Source of the DNA: Cyanophora paradoxa
Taxonomy: Eukaryota > Glaucocystophyceae > Cyanophorales > Cyanophoraceae
Direction: 5' to 3'
Length of the DNA: 64,000 nucleotides
Assembly (NCBI GenBank): GCA_004431415.1
Contig: QPMI01000530.1
Span: 162,420 to 226,419 of the forward strand
Positions 12,732 to 23,719 of the stretch are shown in pieces. The notes below the pieces were generated by a model. That model did not search any database. It saw nothing but the letters and a program-made list of their open reading frames with translations, and was not told the origin of the DNA. The position numbers were made by a program, and so were the translations under genes. Position 1 is the first letter of the stretch. The number at the start of each line of letters is the position of its first letter.

Positions 12732-12750
12732 ATATGTTTTGATACATTAA

Positions 12751-13593
12751 ATGGCAGCTCCTGCTCCACCTGAACGCATTTTAACAGCCCAACTATCATT
12801 AGCTGCTCCAGCCAATCACGTTTTACAACATGCTATTATTGATAATGTTGATGGCCTTGAATCCACAGAGATAGCACCAACTCTTAATACTTTTGGCGAC
12901 ACTCACATGCTAAGACTAAGAGAATTGAGATGTGACAAAAATAATGGGGTCGTTAAAACTACAAAACTTCTTGTAACAAATGCGAATTTCAATGCGTTTC
13001 ATGGAGATCCTGATAGTTACAATGATGACAACAAGGTAACAAACTTTGCCTATGAGGCAAGAAGGGGAGCAATTAAATGTAGATCAGGAGGCGCCTATAT
13101 TGGAGATGGTTTAAGGGTTGGTGGAATTATTGGAGCGCCCTGTTAGTAAATGATCAACCCAATCCTGATGATGTAAATACAAGAATCAGGACATATGTCC
13201 CAGGTATGAATGAGCCCTACATTATAAAAATCAATACGATTATTATAAACCTTCAAACAGCCGTTCTGGATGTATTAGAGCCTTTGGGAAATCATTATAG
13301 GTATATTGAGACATTGCCTGCTGATATTTACTCATTATGTAGACGAACTGATGGAGCAAGACCCGTATTACAGTCCAAGTAGTCCCAGTAGATAATTTCG
13401 GTCTTGCTTTTCATTCATTGCCCTGCTTGACACACAAGATGACCAATATATTATAAGAGCCACACAACAAGGGACTTACACAGTAATTATGTATGCTGAA
13501 AGAAATGATGAAATCGCAAGAGGAAATCGATATGGACAGTATCTAACCACCAATTTATACAATCCCATTGGTGGAAGTGATCCTTTGCCTTAA
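12751..13593 (+). CDS. Small structural-type protein, paralogue 2 (frameshifted)
   Basis: Paralogue of the preceding gene, almost the same length (843 versus 845 bases). The conserved N-terminal blocks are present (G-L-E-S-T-E; R-L-R-E-L-R-x-D-K-N; L-L-V-T-N-A-N-F-N-A). Three frame changes, near 13,139 (CCC), 13,375 and 13,424 (CCC), interrupt it; each is compatible with a lost base. The last frame ends at TAA 13,591-13,593. Function unknown; the pair suggests a heteromer or recent duplication. Confidence 0.6.
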
Positions 13594-13638
13594 ATCGTCA
13601 GATGTCTTATTGTTTTTTCTATTCTATTGGTAATCAAA

Positions 13639-14037
13639 ATGCTTGCCAAAGGTTACCATGTGATGCTTGATTTCCAATTCAGCCAACCAATTAGCGACCA
13701 TGTGGAGCTCTCTAAATGGCTCATGAATGTCAGTGAAGACATCATCAAGAAATATGGAATACAGGTTGTCCACAAACATGCTGAGATTTTTGATGGCACC
13801 AAATCACCCCCTGGATTTGCCCAAGTATTATTATTAGATGAAAGCCATTGCTCTGCTCATTGCTACAGTGATCAAGGCATGTTAGCAATAGATATATTCA
13901 GCTGTGGAAAACAGGCAGAAAGGAATACAAGTTTAATTGCTTTTGAGCTGGAGGAGGAGATAAACAAGTATGCTATTGGTTTTGGGGCAGTGATCAAAAA
14001 GAGATTACACCATGAGAAGAGGAGGTTTGAGGTTTAA
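13639..14037 (+). CDS. speD: S-adenosylmethionine decarboxylase-like (SpeD family), element A
   Basis: 132 residues, full length for the bacterial-type pyruvoyl enzyme. It would decarboxylate AdoMet to supply aminopropyl groups for spermidine. The self-cleavage site is D-E-S-H with the pyruvoyl-forming Ser69. The other catalytic positions, His74 and Cys89, fall at the family spacing (S-x4-H-x14-C), and F-D-G-T-K-S-P-P-G-F is the usual upstream block. ATG 13,639 is preferred to an upstream TTG. The frame is intact. Some SpeD relatives decarboxylate ornithine or arginine instead, so the substrate is not certain. It is the last gene before the element end. Confidence 0.88.
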   Translation: MLAKGYHVMLDFQFSQPISDHVELSKWLMNVSEDIIKKYGIQVVHKHAEIFDGTKSPPGFAQVLLLDESHCSAHCYSDQGMLAIDIFSCGKQAERNTSLIAFELEEEINKYAIGFGAVIKKRLHHEKRRFEV

Positions 14038-14040
14038 GAG

Positions 14041-14174
14041 AGGGTGTTGAGAGTGTTGAGGGTGTTGAGAGTGTTGAGGGTGTTGAGGGTTATATGTAAA
14101 AATTCCCGCGAGAGAGAATTTTCATAAGAAAGTTTACAAACAACCCTCAACACCCTCAACACCCTCAACACCCC
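14041..14174. repeat. Terminal inverted repeat of 9-bp units
   Basis: The left arm (14,043-14,087) is five copies of rGTGTTGAG. The right arm (14,142-14,174) is the complementary CCCTCAACA unit, three-plus copies. The AT-rich spacer contains a small AATTC...GAATT palindrome. It starts right after the SpeD stop codon and marks the end of element A. Confidence 0.85.
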
Positions 14175-14251
14175 TTGCTGGTGCCAAAAAGACATATTTA
14201 TTACCCTAAGACCTAAAATAGATGCTTACTACCCTAGTGCCTAAAACGCGC

Positions 14252-14324
14252 ACACATAGGGATATGCCAGATCCAAGCCAGAGGGCGAAGCCCGAGGGCT
14301 TGGATCTGGCATATCCCTATGTGT
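14252..14324. repeat. Perfect 28-bp hairpin at virus-host junction
   Basis: Arms 14,252-14,279 and 14,297-14,324 are perfectly complementary with a 17-base loop. It sits where base composition jumps from AT-rich to GC-rich. Confidence 0.85.
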
Positions 14325-14826
14325 CGCGCGGCGGCCGCTGGCTTAAAGCCGGGCGCCGGGCGCGACGCGGATCCACCGTTGGCAATGCGCATGCGCGGGC
14401 GCGGGCGCGCCAGCGCCGGCGGACGGATCCCGGAGCGCACGGCCGCAGGGCGGCCGCGGGCTTAAAGCCGAGGTAAGCATGCTCCAGAACTAGTGGCCCG
14501 GCCGCGTTTTGGCGCGCCGGGGGTGCAAGGGGGGAATCTGGTTCTAATGAAAGAGTAGTAGTGGCACAAACATGCACGGGGCAGATGTAGATCGACCCCG
14601 GCCCAGCGCGCGCGGCAGGTTGAAGTAGTAAAGATAGAGACAGATTATATATGATTGTAAAGAGTAGAAAAGGGCTGTTATGCAGAGGCTGCGATCTAAC
14701 CGAATAAAGAAAAGCCTGAATGAACGGCCAGATTGAGCGCACTGTATATGAAAGATTATTGTGGAGCGAAAAAACGCAGCGCATCATTTGTGTGCGCGCG
14801 GCCTACCGCTAACCCTGAACAGCTGG

Positions 14827-15720
14827 CTAAAAGATGATGGTGCTGTCTGCAGAGGGCTCGCCGTAAACATAGGCGATCCAGGCCTTCTGCAGGGGGTCGG
14901 GGCGGAAGTCGACCATGGGGGTGAGCGGCAGCCAGCGGCGCCGGTCATGAAGAGGGCCGTCTTGCGAGAGCATGGTGAGGCGGCCCGCCGCCTCGAGCGC
15001 CCGCAGAGCCACGCGGCTGTCGCGCTGCCCGCTCCCAGCGCGCATCTGGTAGACAAGGTCTTGAATTTCGATATCCGCGAGGCCGGCGTCACGGAGGCGC
15101 TTGAGGACTCCCATGTGGAGGTCCTCGATCGCCGGCCTGCCGTGGCAATCATGAATCAGAGGTGAGATTTAGATATGGGCAGTCCAGTTGAATGAATGTT
15201 CGCGCACCCGACAAAGCGAACGACGAAGCGATCCTGCCGCGCAGCCGCGAGTGCTTCGACGGTTGCTAAAGCGAAGGCGACGGCCTCCTCGCGGATGGGG
15301 GGGAAGCCAGGCCGGTCGGGGAGCTCGCGGACGAGGATGAGCAGGGGCCTCTCAGCCGCTCCGAGCACGGACACGAGACCGGCGACGTTGGGGGCTGCTC
15401 CAGACGGCCAGGTGGACGCGGCGTGCCGGTATCCGTCGGGCGGGAGCACAAGCGCGACGGCGCCCGCAGAAAGCCGGCCGAGCGCGAGGCCGAGCCAGGA
15501 GGCGTCGTCGGCGGAGGCAACGTCCGTCCGGACAATGTAAGCAAATTCCGCCGTTGCATGATGACGACACCTTGCAGCCTGCGCCACCCGCCACGAAATC
15601 CCGCCCTGGAACGACGTCTCCGTGTACAGAAGCGGCTGCAGCTCGCCGTCCCATCTGATGCGAACTTGCACAGCAACAGACTCACGCGCGTAATTTGGCG
15701 AAGCTACTACCGGGCATAAA
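14827..15720 (-). CDS. Host spliced gene, unknown function
   Basis: Two coding stretches join across a GT-AG intron (15,137-15,207): upstream exon from 15,208 to about 15,690 or beyond, downstream exon 14,827-15,136 ending TAG. The upstream part contains an alternating hydrophobic block (L-L-I-L-V-R-E-L-P). The downstream part (I-E-D-L-H-M-G-V-L-K-R-L, then D-L-V-Y-Q-M-R) has helical, possibly winged-helix character. I do not recognise the family, and the true first exon is not resolved. Confidence 0.5.
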
Positions 15721-15872
15721 GCTGCGGCGCAATCTGCCGAAGCAAGCACCGCGGCGAAACCGAAAAGCCGAGCAGCGGAGTGTCGACCGCAACAAAAGCG
15801 GCCGGCCCGGCCGGCGTGCTCGGCTGCGGGCAGCGGCGCACGCGGTTCTGCGGTATAAGCTCGATTTCGGAG

Positions 15873-16024
15873 ACGTGCTGAGCGCAGCAAGAGAGCACGG
15901 TCTAGATCTGCACGGCCGGGCGTGCTCAGCTGCAATCGCAGGTCCTGTACGTGCTGAGCGCAGCAAGAGAGCACGGTCTAGATCTGCACGGCCGGGCGTG
16001 CTCAGCTGCAATCGCAGGTCCTGT
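15873..16024 (+). repeat. Perfect 76-bp tandem duplication
   Basis: 15,873-15,948 and 15,949-16,024 appear identical and begin ACGTGCTGAGCG. The duplication lies upstream of the minus-strand gene above. Confidence 0.85.
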
Positions 16025-19000
16025 TCGCGGCGCAGCTAGCTATAGGCAGCGGCGCAAGCTTGATGCGGTCAAAAGTAGTCCAGGCGGAACGGGTACCGTG
16101 CGGCGTACGCGGCGCAGTGCGAGGAAGCGGAAATCTAGCACTGCACGCCAAGCCCCTCAGAAATCCGCGACTTGGAGAACGAAGCAAGGTGTACCCCAAA
16201 TCTTTGTTGACCAGCCGCGGCCGGAAGCCGGCGTGAGCGCCGGGGGCGCTGCGCTCGCAGTAGTAGTATCGGAGAGCCCACCACAGCACTTCGAGCGCCT
16301 GGCCGGGCGATTTCGGGCCACTCGGGGTCGGTTCCCGTCCCGGGCCGCCCCGTGCCCCCTTTTTCGAGCCAGCAGCGTCTGGAACAACTAGTGAGGGTCT
16401 AAAAAGAGTGGTTCCTCGTTAAGAACGCCCGCCCGCGCCGCCCGCGGCCCGTGACCCGCTCCGCCTCGTCAGCAGAGACCGCGCCTTCGTCGGGCTACAG
16501 GGCGGTGCCGGAGCATTGTCAACCGTACTAGGATGCATCCTACCGCTCTCGGAACGCGGAGAAGGGCGCCCACGCCGCGAATTCAACACAAGATCAAGGA
16601 GAGCTCGCTCTGGCACGAGGTTCGCTGCACCTTTCTTGACTCAGCGCGTTGGGTGGGCTGTGACAGCGTTGCCATGTGTGCGGAGTGTGGTTTCGAAGCT
16701 ATTCTGCATAGTGTGGCGCGGGGCTCTCGGCCCGTCCGCGGGGCGTTTCGCTTCGTCCGGGTGACCCCCCACGCGTCGCAGCTAGCGCGGTGCAACCGCC
16801 GAGCTCCGGCGCCCCGGTGGCGGCTCCCGGTCACGCCGGTGCGCATCCCTCGCCGCTCGCTTCGTCTCAGACGCATCCGCGCTGACTTTCCGACCGTCTA
16901 GAACTGCCGGTGAAGCTGGCTTATCGTCCAGGAAGCTCAGGATCGACCGCCGAGAACGAGGTGAGGGCCCCGCGCTTGCCCGCCACCGCGCCCGCCCGCC
17001 ACCGCGCCGCTGAACGGTTTCCGCGCAGCAAAAGGAGCCGAAAAGGAGCTTTCGTTCTCGATAGAAGCACCTGAGCGCCGGCAGCAGCAACCGGAGCAGC
17101 GAGCGCTCTTGGAGATCGGTGCGCCTGCCTGCGCCGCGCGCGCACGCCCGCCCGCCCAGAGCGCCCGCTGATGTCGCCACCCGCGGCTCTCGCGCAGAGC
17201 GATGAGGCTCCGCGCGGCGTAGGCGGCAGCAGCCGGCGGCGGGATTCGAGAGGGGCAGCTAGACTGCACCACCACCTTAGCGGGGCTGCATCCCCCCCCT
17301 CCTCTGCGGCCCTCCCGGGCTGCGGCCCCCTCCGCCCCGCCTTCTCTCTCTGTTCAGCGCTCTGTCGGTAGAGCGCCAGTAGCTCGCCAGCGTCCTGAGA
17401 TCTTGATAATGAGATCGTGATTCTCGAGAAACCTGCCCCGCCTGCGCCGTCTGGGCCAGCGAGCGCTCTGTTAAGCATGCAGAATGCTGTAAATGCATAT
17501 ATATGATGTATATCTCGCTTCCCGGGCGCTGTCTGCAACCGGGCGGGCGAGAATCGTCCTGGGGGCATGTGGGGCCCCAAGTTGCAGTGGATTTTGAATT
17601 CGGGCCCAGGCTTAAATCGGCGGCCTTCGGTACCACCACAATCGTCTTCAGCACCCTCGAAAACCCCCGGGGACGTGAAATCACCGCTGCTGAGTGAGTA
17701 GATGCTTCAATAAGGCATCATGAGCAGGTCGGGGTGGCATTTTGGAACTTGAAAACTAGAAAGTACCAGAGAGGGTCCTACGAGTAAAGCTCGAAACACC
17801 GGTGGGGCCCAAAAACACTTCGGATCACCCTGTATCTTGGAGCAGTGATATAACTACATGTGATAATGATTGTGGCTCAAAGAGCGGGCCGCTGGGGCCA
17901 GCCCGTCGCCCAGAAACTCACTAGCTCTCACTAGCTCACTGACTGTGATCAAGCGATCTCCACTAAGGATGCACCCCTCCGGGCCGCGATGCATACGCAC
18001 ATGCTCTATCAAGGTGTGCATCGATCTGCGCTAGCGGCGGCCCAGCGAACCCTTGCTGTGTGGAGCGAAATCAAATCGCGCAGGTGCCCCCACCCCAAGC
18101 CTTCTGGAGAAGCAGGCGATCTCCGCTGCGGATGCATGCGCCGGGGCCGCGCTCCAGCTGCGCATGCTCTTTTAAATTGTGCATCGATCTGCGTTAGCGT
18201 CGGCCCGGCGGCCCTCGCAGTAAGCAGCGAAATCGAATCTGCCAGGTGCCACCCCCCCACTGGAGCAGGTGCCGCTGGCGCGGGGGGTGCGTGCCGCCGC
18301 CCGTACGCGGGCTCTGCGCGTGCTCTAGATGTCTCTCATGGCCCTAGACATCTCAGCCCGCACCGCCCCGCCGTCGCAGCCATGCCATCTGGAACCGCAT
18401 GACATGCTTGATTGCACACGAGCGCGCATCTGCCTGAGGCGCGGCAGGACACGCAGGCGGGGCGTTCCCGGGCCTAAGCGATGCGGGCGAGCGGTGAGCG
18501 GCCTCCGCGACGGCGAAAGATGCCTCGGCGGCGCAGGGCCTGCGAGCGGCGGGTCGGTCAGGGCGCGGAGTGTGCGAGGGGGTGCGCGCAGGGCTTCACC
18601 ACGCACTCATTAATGATGCCTGCACTAGCTATGAGCGGCAGGATCGATACGAGGCGCGCGGCGGGCGGCCGGCCGGCCCCGCGGGCGGCCGAAGGTGCTC
18701 GTCGCCTGCCGACGGTCCGAAGCTCACACGGCTCGACCGGGGACGCGGCAAGGTGCGATCCCGACCTTATCTAACACGCTGAGAACGTTGGTTGCGCTTG
18801 CGAGCGACCTGGCTGCGCGGAAGTCGCAAGACGGTGCACGCGAGATGGGTCGCGCGCCGGGAGCTAGCGCAAAGCCGTCGTAGGTGCTGCCACCATGCTC
18901 CCGGGGGCTAGGAGCGTGTCGGCGAGCACCGCAGGGCGCTGCTGTCGGCAAGAGGCGGACCTCAGGCGGTGCTTGTGTATCACAAGCCGGCTAGTTGCAA

Positions 19001-20289
19001 CGTTTTGAGCAGAGAGTTTTTTTCCGGCCCGGCGGCGAGCAGTGAGAGGAGACAGCTAGAGAGAAGTGGTTCCATGCAGAACCGCGCAAAGAAGAGCAAG
19101 GCGTACGCGGCGCACTGCAGCTGCGACGAAGCCGAAATCTAGAGGAGACAGCTAGGGAGAACTGGTTCCATGCATAACCGCGCAAGAAATTCGAAGACCG
19201 GAGTGAGGAGAAGTTCGTTTTCCCCTCGAAAACCACTTTTCCCCCTCGACTTGGACGCTCGAAAGTCGAAAGCTGACCGGTCCACCGAGCCAATCGGATC
19301 GCGAATAAAGCATCATTTTTTTTCTGGTGTTGCATACTGGACCTCGAAAACGGCCTCATAGAAAACTTTTGGCTGAAGCGAGGGAACGGGAAGCAAGGGG
19401 GGGAAGACCTTCGGTCTTCTTTTCCCCCCTTGCAATATGAGATCTAGACAGGATCGCGCCCGGCAGTTTGTCAGAGCGAGAATTATATTCAATAATTACC
19501 GTAGTACACTCAGTACTAGCTATCGTAACTAATTATCTAATATTGGATCAAAGAGTTACGTTGCTAAATCCAGCCGATGGAAATACCATGTACTATGCAA
19601 TTGTAGCTAAAAAAGTCTTTGCAATTGGAATTTACTTCAGGTCATTGTGATCCACATCTTTACATCGGGACCGTCACGTGTTGCGATGGGCGAGAAGAGC
19701 GGCGACCGTGCAGACGATCAGAGCAGCTGCAGAGAGAACCTGCATGCGCGTCGACATCAATTAGTAATATTCATGATTACTTGATGATACGCAAACAAAA
19801 ATCGAAGGGATGAGACTCGAAAGAGCTTACCGCAGCCATAGAGCTGGGGGGCGCCGTCGATGTCGCAGCGCTCAAGTACGGAGAATACGGGAGAAAGTGG
19901 CCGGCGCCAGCTGGAGTCCATCGGAAAGCCTACGCATATGCATGCGCACACCGCTCCAGAGTCAAGCCAACGTTAACGTCAACGCTCGTAACCGATCATA
20001 AGAGAAGAGATGTATATAATCGCACATTCGCAAGGACTAAGGGGATGAAAGGGGCCTGTCCAGGGGCAGCCTCGATGCGAATATCGTACTGCGCAGCATC
20101 ATGGCATCAAAATTTCGTGCGCTCAACGGATGGAGGCATTTATTCTGACGGCAGAGAAAATCGCAATTGTCTACGGACCGGAGTATTGATAGAGAATAAC
20201 AGATGGCGGGCCAAGGCCTGCCGGCGCGAAGACGCTGACATCTTGGGGGCCTCTGCGATTGCAATCATCCGAGTTGTAGAAGGGCGGCC
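16025..20289. other. GC-rich host DNA without a recognisable gene
   Basis: Open frames here overlap on both strands, as expected for GC-rich DNA. Short tandem or near-repeat pieces occur, for example two GAGGAGACAGCTAG boxes near 19,046 and 19,142. An AT-richer patch spans about 19,480-19,640. I see no convincing gene. Confidence 0.5.
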
Positions 20290-23179
20290 AACTTGAATAT
20301 TAATCTAAAGAAGCACGCACTGAATCTGAGGACGACGCCCGAGCCGACCTGCTTGACGCTCACTTCCGTCGCCTGAGCTCTATTGCCCGCCGAGTCGACG
20401 ATGTAAACGGCGATTTGCTGGTCGGGCTGCCCGCGGCCGTAACGTGAACCCGTCTCAGTATCATAGCAGAATGAAAAGATCGCAAAACAATTGCAGTTGC
20501 CTGGAGAATGTTGTTCGACATCGGGACGGCAATATCGTCGACTGATCCCGTCTGCGGGCATTTAAAACTTGCGTCAAATTGAAGGCCATAGTGTCTTGCA
20601 CGGTTTCCGGAGTTGTGCACTGACGCTAGCTTAACAGTACCAGGTGCACTATCTTAATTATAAAGTAGCCGACCTCGGGGGCGGAACCGAGTGCTGAGAT
20701 CCCTTCCAGCTTAAGGTCCAGCTTGAAGAAGAGGGTCGCCCCGTTGCTGTCCGTGACTGCTTTGAACTTGGAGATGTTAAACTGCACAAAGCCATTCGAT
20801 CGAGTTAAATTAAAGTCAACGTCACGATCCTTGCTATAGATCCTAGTCGTTATCGTATACATAATCGGCAATAAATGCATGCGTTGATCATGATATGTAT
20901 ATATACCTCCATGCATATTAATCGCGCGAAATACCGCTCGCGATCGTGCGAGCTTTGAATTCAATATATTCATCGCACGCGTACGTATACGCGTGCTGCG
21001 CACCGAGAATCCGTTGACGACGACAATTGCAGAGGGAGTTGAAAACACCGGCTGCGCGAGCGTGCGAACATTGTGATTATAATTCAGGAGCTGCAGCTGC
21101 AGCCGCAGAAAGGCCGAACCAGCGGAGGGAGAGCGGGTGGGGACGGGAGGGGCGAAGGCGCCGGGGTCGCCGATGGTACTGGCCATGGTGTGGCGCTGCG
21201 GGCGCCAGCGACAGCGCTCGTGGGCGCGGACGTCGACGCAATGGAAAAAGCAGAAGCGCTGTAATAAAATGCGAACCTCGGGACCAAATTCGAAGGGGGG
21301 GATGGGGTTGCCGTGGGAGACGCGGAAGCGGATGGAAAGACAGAGCCACCCGGAGGAGAAGGCGAAGGGGGTGCGGGGCCGGGGGCGGAGGGGGAAGGGG
21401 ATGGGGAGGGGGAGGCGGAGGGGGAGGGTGAAGGGGAGGGAGAAGGGGAAGGACTTGAGGAGAGCCGCGCATAAATAATATTAAATCAATGTATGGTACG
21501 CGTGGGGCCAAAATATCACAGAAATACCTCGGCGAAGGCGATGGGCTTGGCGTGGGACAGTACTCTGGCGCGACCGACGGACAGCTTAGCACATTCACTT
21601 ACATGCGCATGTATGCGAAAAGTTGCGGTCGCACCGACGCCAGCTGTAGCCGTCGCGTTGATGGAAGGGAGTTCGGGGTCGGGGCCATTGCTGGCAACGT
21701 CCGAAGTGAATAGGATGAGCATTCCGCTTCCGGGGGCCGTCTTATAGGAGAAGGGGTCGGAAGAAGAGCTGCTGTTTGAGCCGAGCATAGTCACAGCTCC
21801 AGGTCCGGGGCGGGCCGTTGGGTTGATTTCAAAGAACTGCCGGTCGCAAAAATGATGTCAGGTTCAAACTGAAAATTCTAGAATCTCCGCTATAGCTTTA
21901 AGATTACTCACAAAGAACGAATCACAGTAGTTTCTGACATCCGAGGTAGTTTCCGCGTTGAGAGCAAGAATTGTGAGCGTCAGTCCGGCGGTAGCTGTGC
22001 AGCCGGGGGACAGCTGTGGCCTGATGTCCCTGTTCCCATCGCGTGTCAGTTCGGCGAAGGGTTGCGTTGCCTCCGGATCCGGGCCGGGGCCAACCACATG
22101 CGCAGGTGAAAGTCTTCATATGCGCGTGGCCTACTGAATGCCGCTTGCGCCCCCGACGAGATGCTGAGAACCGTTGCGGCGAAGGACGAGGGGGTATAGT
22201 AGGTGTAGTCGTCATTCAGTGTCCCCGCAGGGCTCGCCGGCACTGCCGAACCATGATGATGATCAGTGTCGAAGCGCCTGTTACAAGGGATCGGAAGACA
22301 AGAAAAGAAATGTACGAGCAGACCACTCGAGGCCACGCTTTTGTAAGTGGCATTGAATTTGATCTCAAAATTGTCAGAGCACGGATAAGATCCGAGGATG
22401 AGAAGCGTGTCCGCCGAGCTTGTGAATGTTGGAGGCGAGCCGGGATTGACCTGGTTGGCCAGAAGGATGGGCGAGGAGGACGTGTTCATGTCGATGACCT
22501 AAGCACGCGTGCCGCGGTGAGCATTGATTGAATCAAAGCTTGATCACGAGCCGCTTATCATAATTTAGTAAGCTAGCGCTTTTCCTGTGCGTTGCGACCG
22601 GGAGCAACGTCTGACGTTACGTTGTTTTATGCTATATATATATATATAGTGTCCGGTTATTGAGCTTGAGGGCAAACCCGAATGTTCATTTCCCCGGACG
22701 AAATCGAGTGGAACGTGAGCTGGACGCGATCTCCCGGGTTGGCCGCTGTTATTGTCCTGCGCATGCGCAAGCGATGACGTCGACTATCATATTTATATGC
22801 ACCCGTATATATGTATGCATAGATCATCGGACTCGATCATGATCATGATCATGACTCAGTGATCATCGGATCCGGTGAGACTTGAGTCCTGATATACTCT
22901 ATGATACATGCATCGATCGCGATATCTGCGCATGTATGCGCATATGCAGGACCTAACTTAGTAGTAAATTTGAAACCTTCTGACGAACCAGACGGCCACA
23001 TCACGGGCGCCAAGGGTCGGGCTTGTGCTTTCCAAGGCCACATTGGCCACGAACGAGCTGTCAGACGCGGTGGCGATGTAGCCGCCGGGAGAGAGGCCAC
23101 CGGTGCCAAGCGTGAGGGCAGCGCTGGCTGAGGCGGCGACGAGGGCGATGCAAAGCGCCCTCAACAAGAGGTACGTCAT
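20290..23179 (-). CDS. Host multi-exon secreted or surface protein (tentative)
   Basis: Exon 1 (22,977-23,179) starts at ATG 23,179 with a clear signal peptide: M-T-Y followed by a hydrophobic leucine/alanine stretch ending A-S-A-S-A near residue 20. It ends at a GT donor (22,972-22,976). Further protein-like stretches on the same strand occur near 22,350-22,510, 22,100-22,260, 21,900-22,080, 21,540-21,790, 20,650-20,850 and 20,300-20,480. They are rich in Ser/Thr/Val with beta-like patterns, such as a repeated S-D-N-F-E-I-K-F-N style. This fits an exported adhesion-type protein. Exon joins beyond exon 1 are not resolved and the family is unknown. Confidence 0.45.
22630..22648. repeat. (TA)n microsatellite
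   Basis: A run of about nine TA units upstream of nothing recognisable. Confidence 0.8.
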
Positions 23180-23369
23180 GCTGCCACCGACACTGCAGTC
23201 ACTGCTTCTGCTGTGCAATGTGCATGTGACGCTGCTTCTGCAGTCACTGATGAGTGTTGGGCACTGGCCAGTGGCCACAGCACTATAGCTAGTGCCAGCC
23301 TATAGCTAGTGGCAGTGGGCACTGGGCACAGTGGGCAGCTGTTCCGTCTCCGACGTCGACGGTCAGGAC

Positions 23370-23710
23370 TCAGGACTAGAACTGCTGCCACACAGGCTGT
23401 GTGACACTGTGACACAGCCGGGCCCACAGCCTGGGCGGCCACAGCCTGGCAGGCCGCCGGGCTGCCAGAGCCTGCCACCGGCCCGGGGCCCAGCCTGCAG
23501 CCTGGCAGGCTGCAGGCTGCAGCGGGCCCACGTGCACAGCCTGGCAGGAGCCTGACTGCCACCGCCGCGGCGCCGGCGCCTGGGCCACAGCGCTACCGGA
23601 AGCCTGCCCACCGTGGCACAGGTGCACAGGCTGCCACCGCCTGGGCCACAGCCGCCGGGCCGCTGCGCCTGCCCACATGTACAGCCTACAGTACTGACTG
23701 TACAGCCTCA
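23370..23710. repeat. Low-complexity CAGCCTGGC-rich block
   Basis: Degenerate CAGCCTGGCAGGC and GGGCCACAG words recur on both strands, making many short palindromes. Frames open here on both strands are composition artefacts. Confidence 0.7.
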
Positions 23711-23719
23711 GTACAGGGG

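Larger units (their letters stand above)
1..14245. mobile_element. Endogenous Polinton-like virus, element A (right part)
   Basis: This AT-richer block carries polymerase-helicase, DDE-type integrase, fibre and SpeD genes, all on the plus strand, and stops abruptly at GC-rich host sequence near 14,245. A polymerase plus retroviral-type integrase is the hallmark of Polintons and related integrating viruses. No capsid gene is seen here; by comparison with element B those genes should lie left of the window. The right end is a 9-bp-repeat inverted repeat (14,041-14,174). I found no match between this end and the left end of element B, so no terminal inverted repeat can be shown. Confidence 0.85.
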
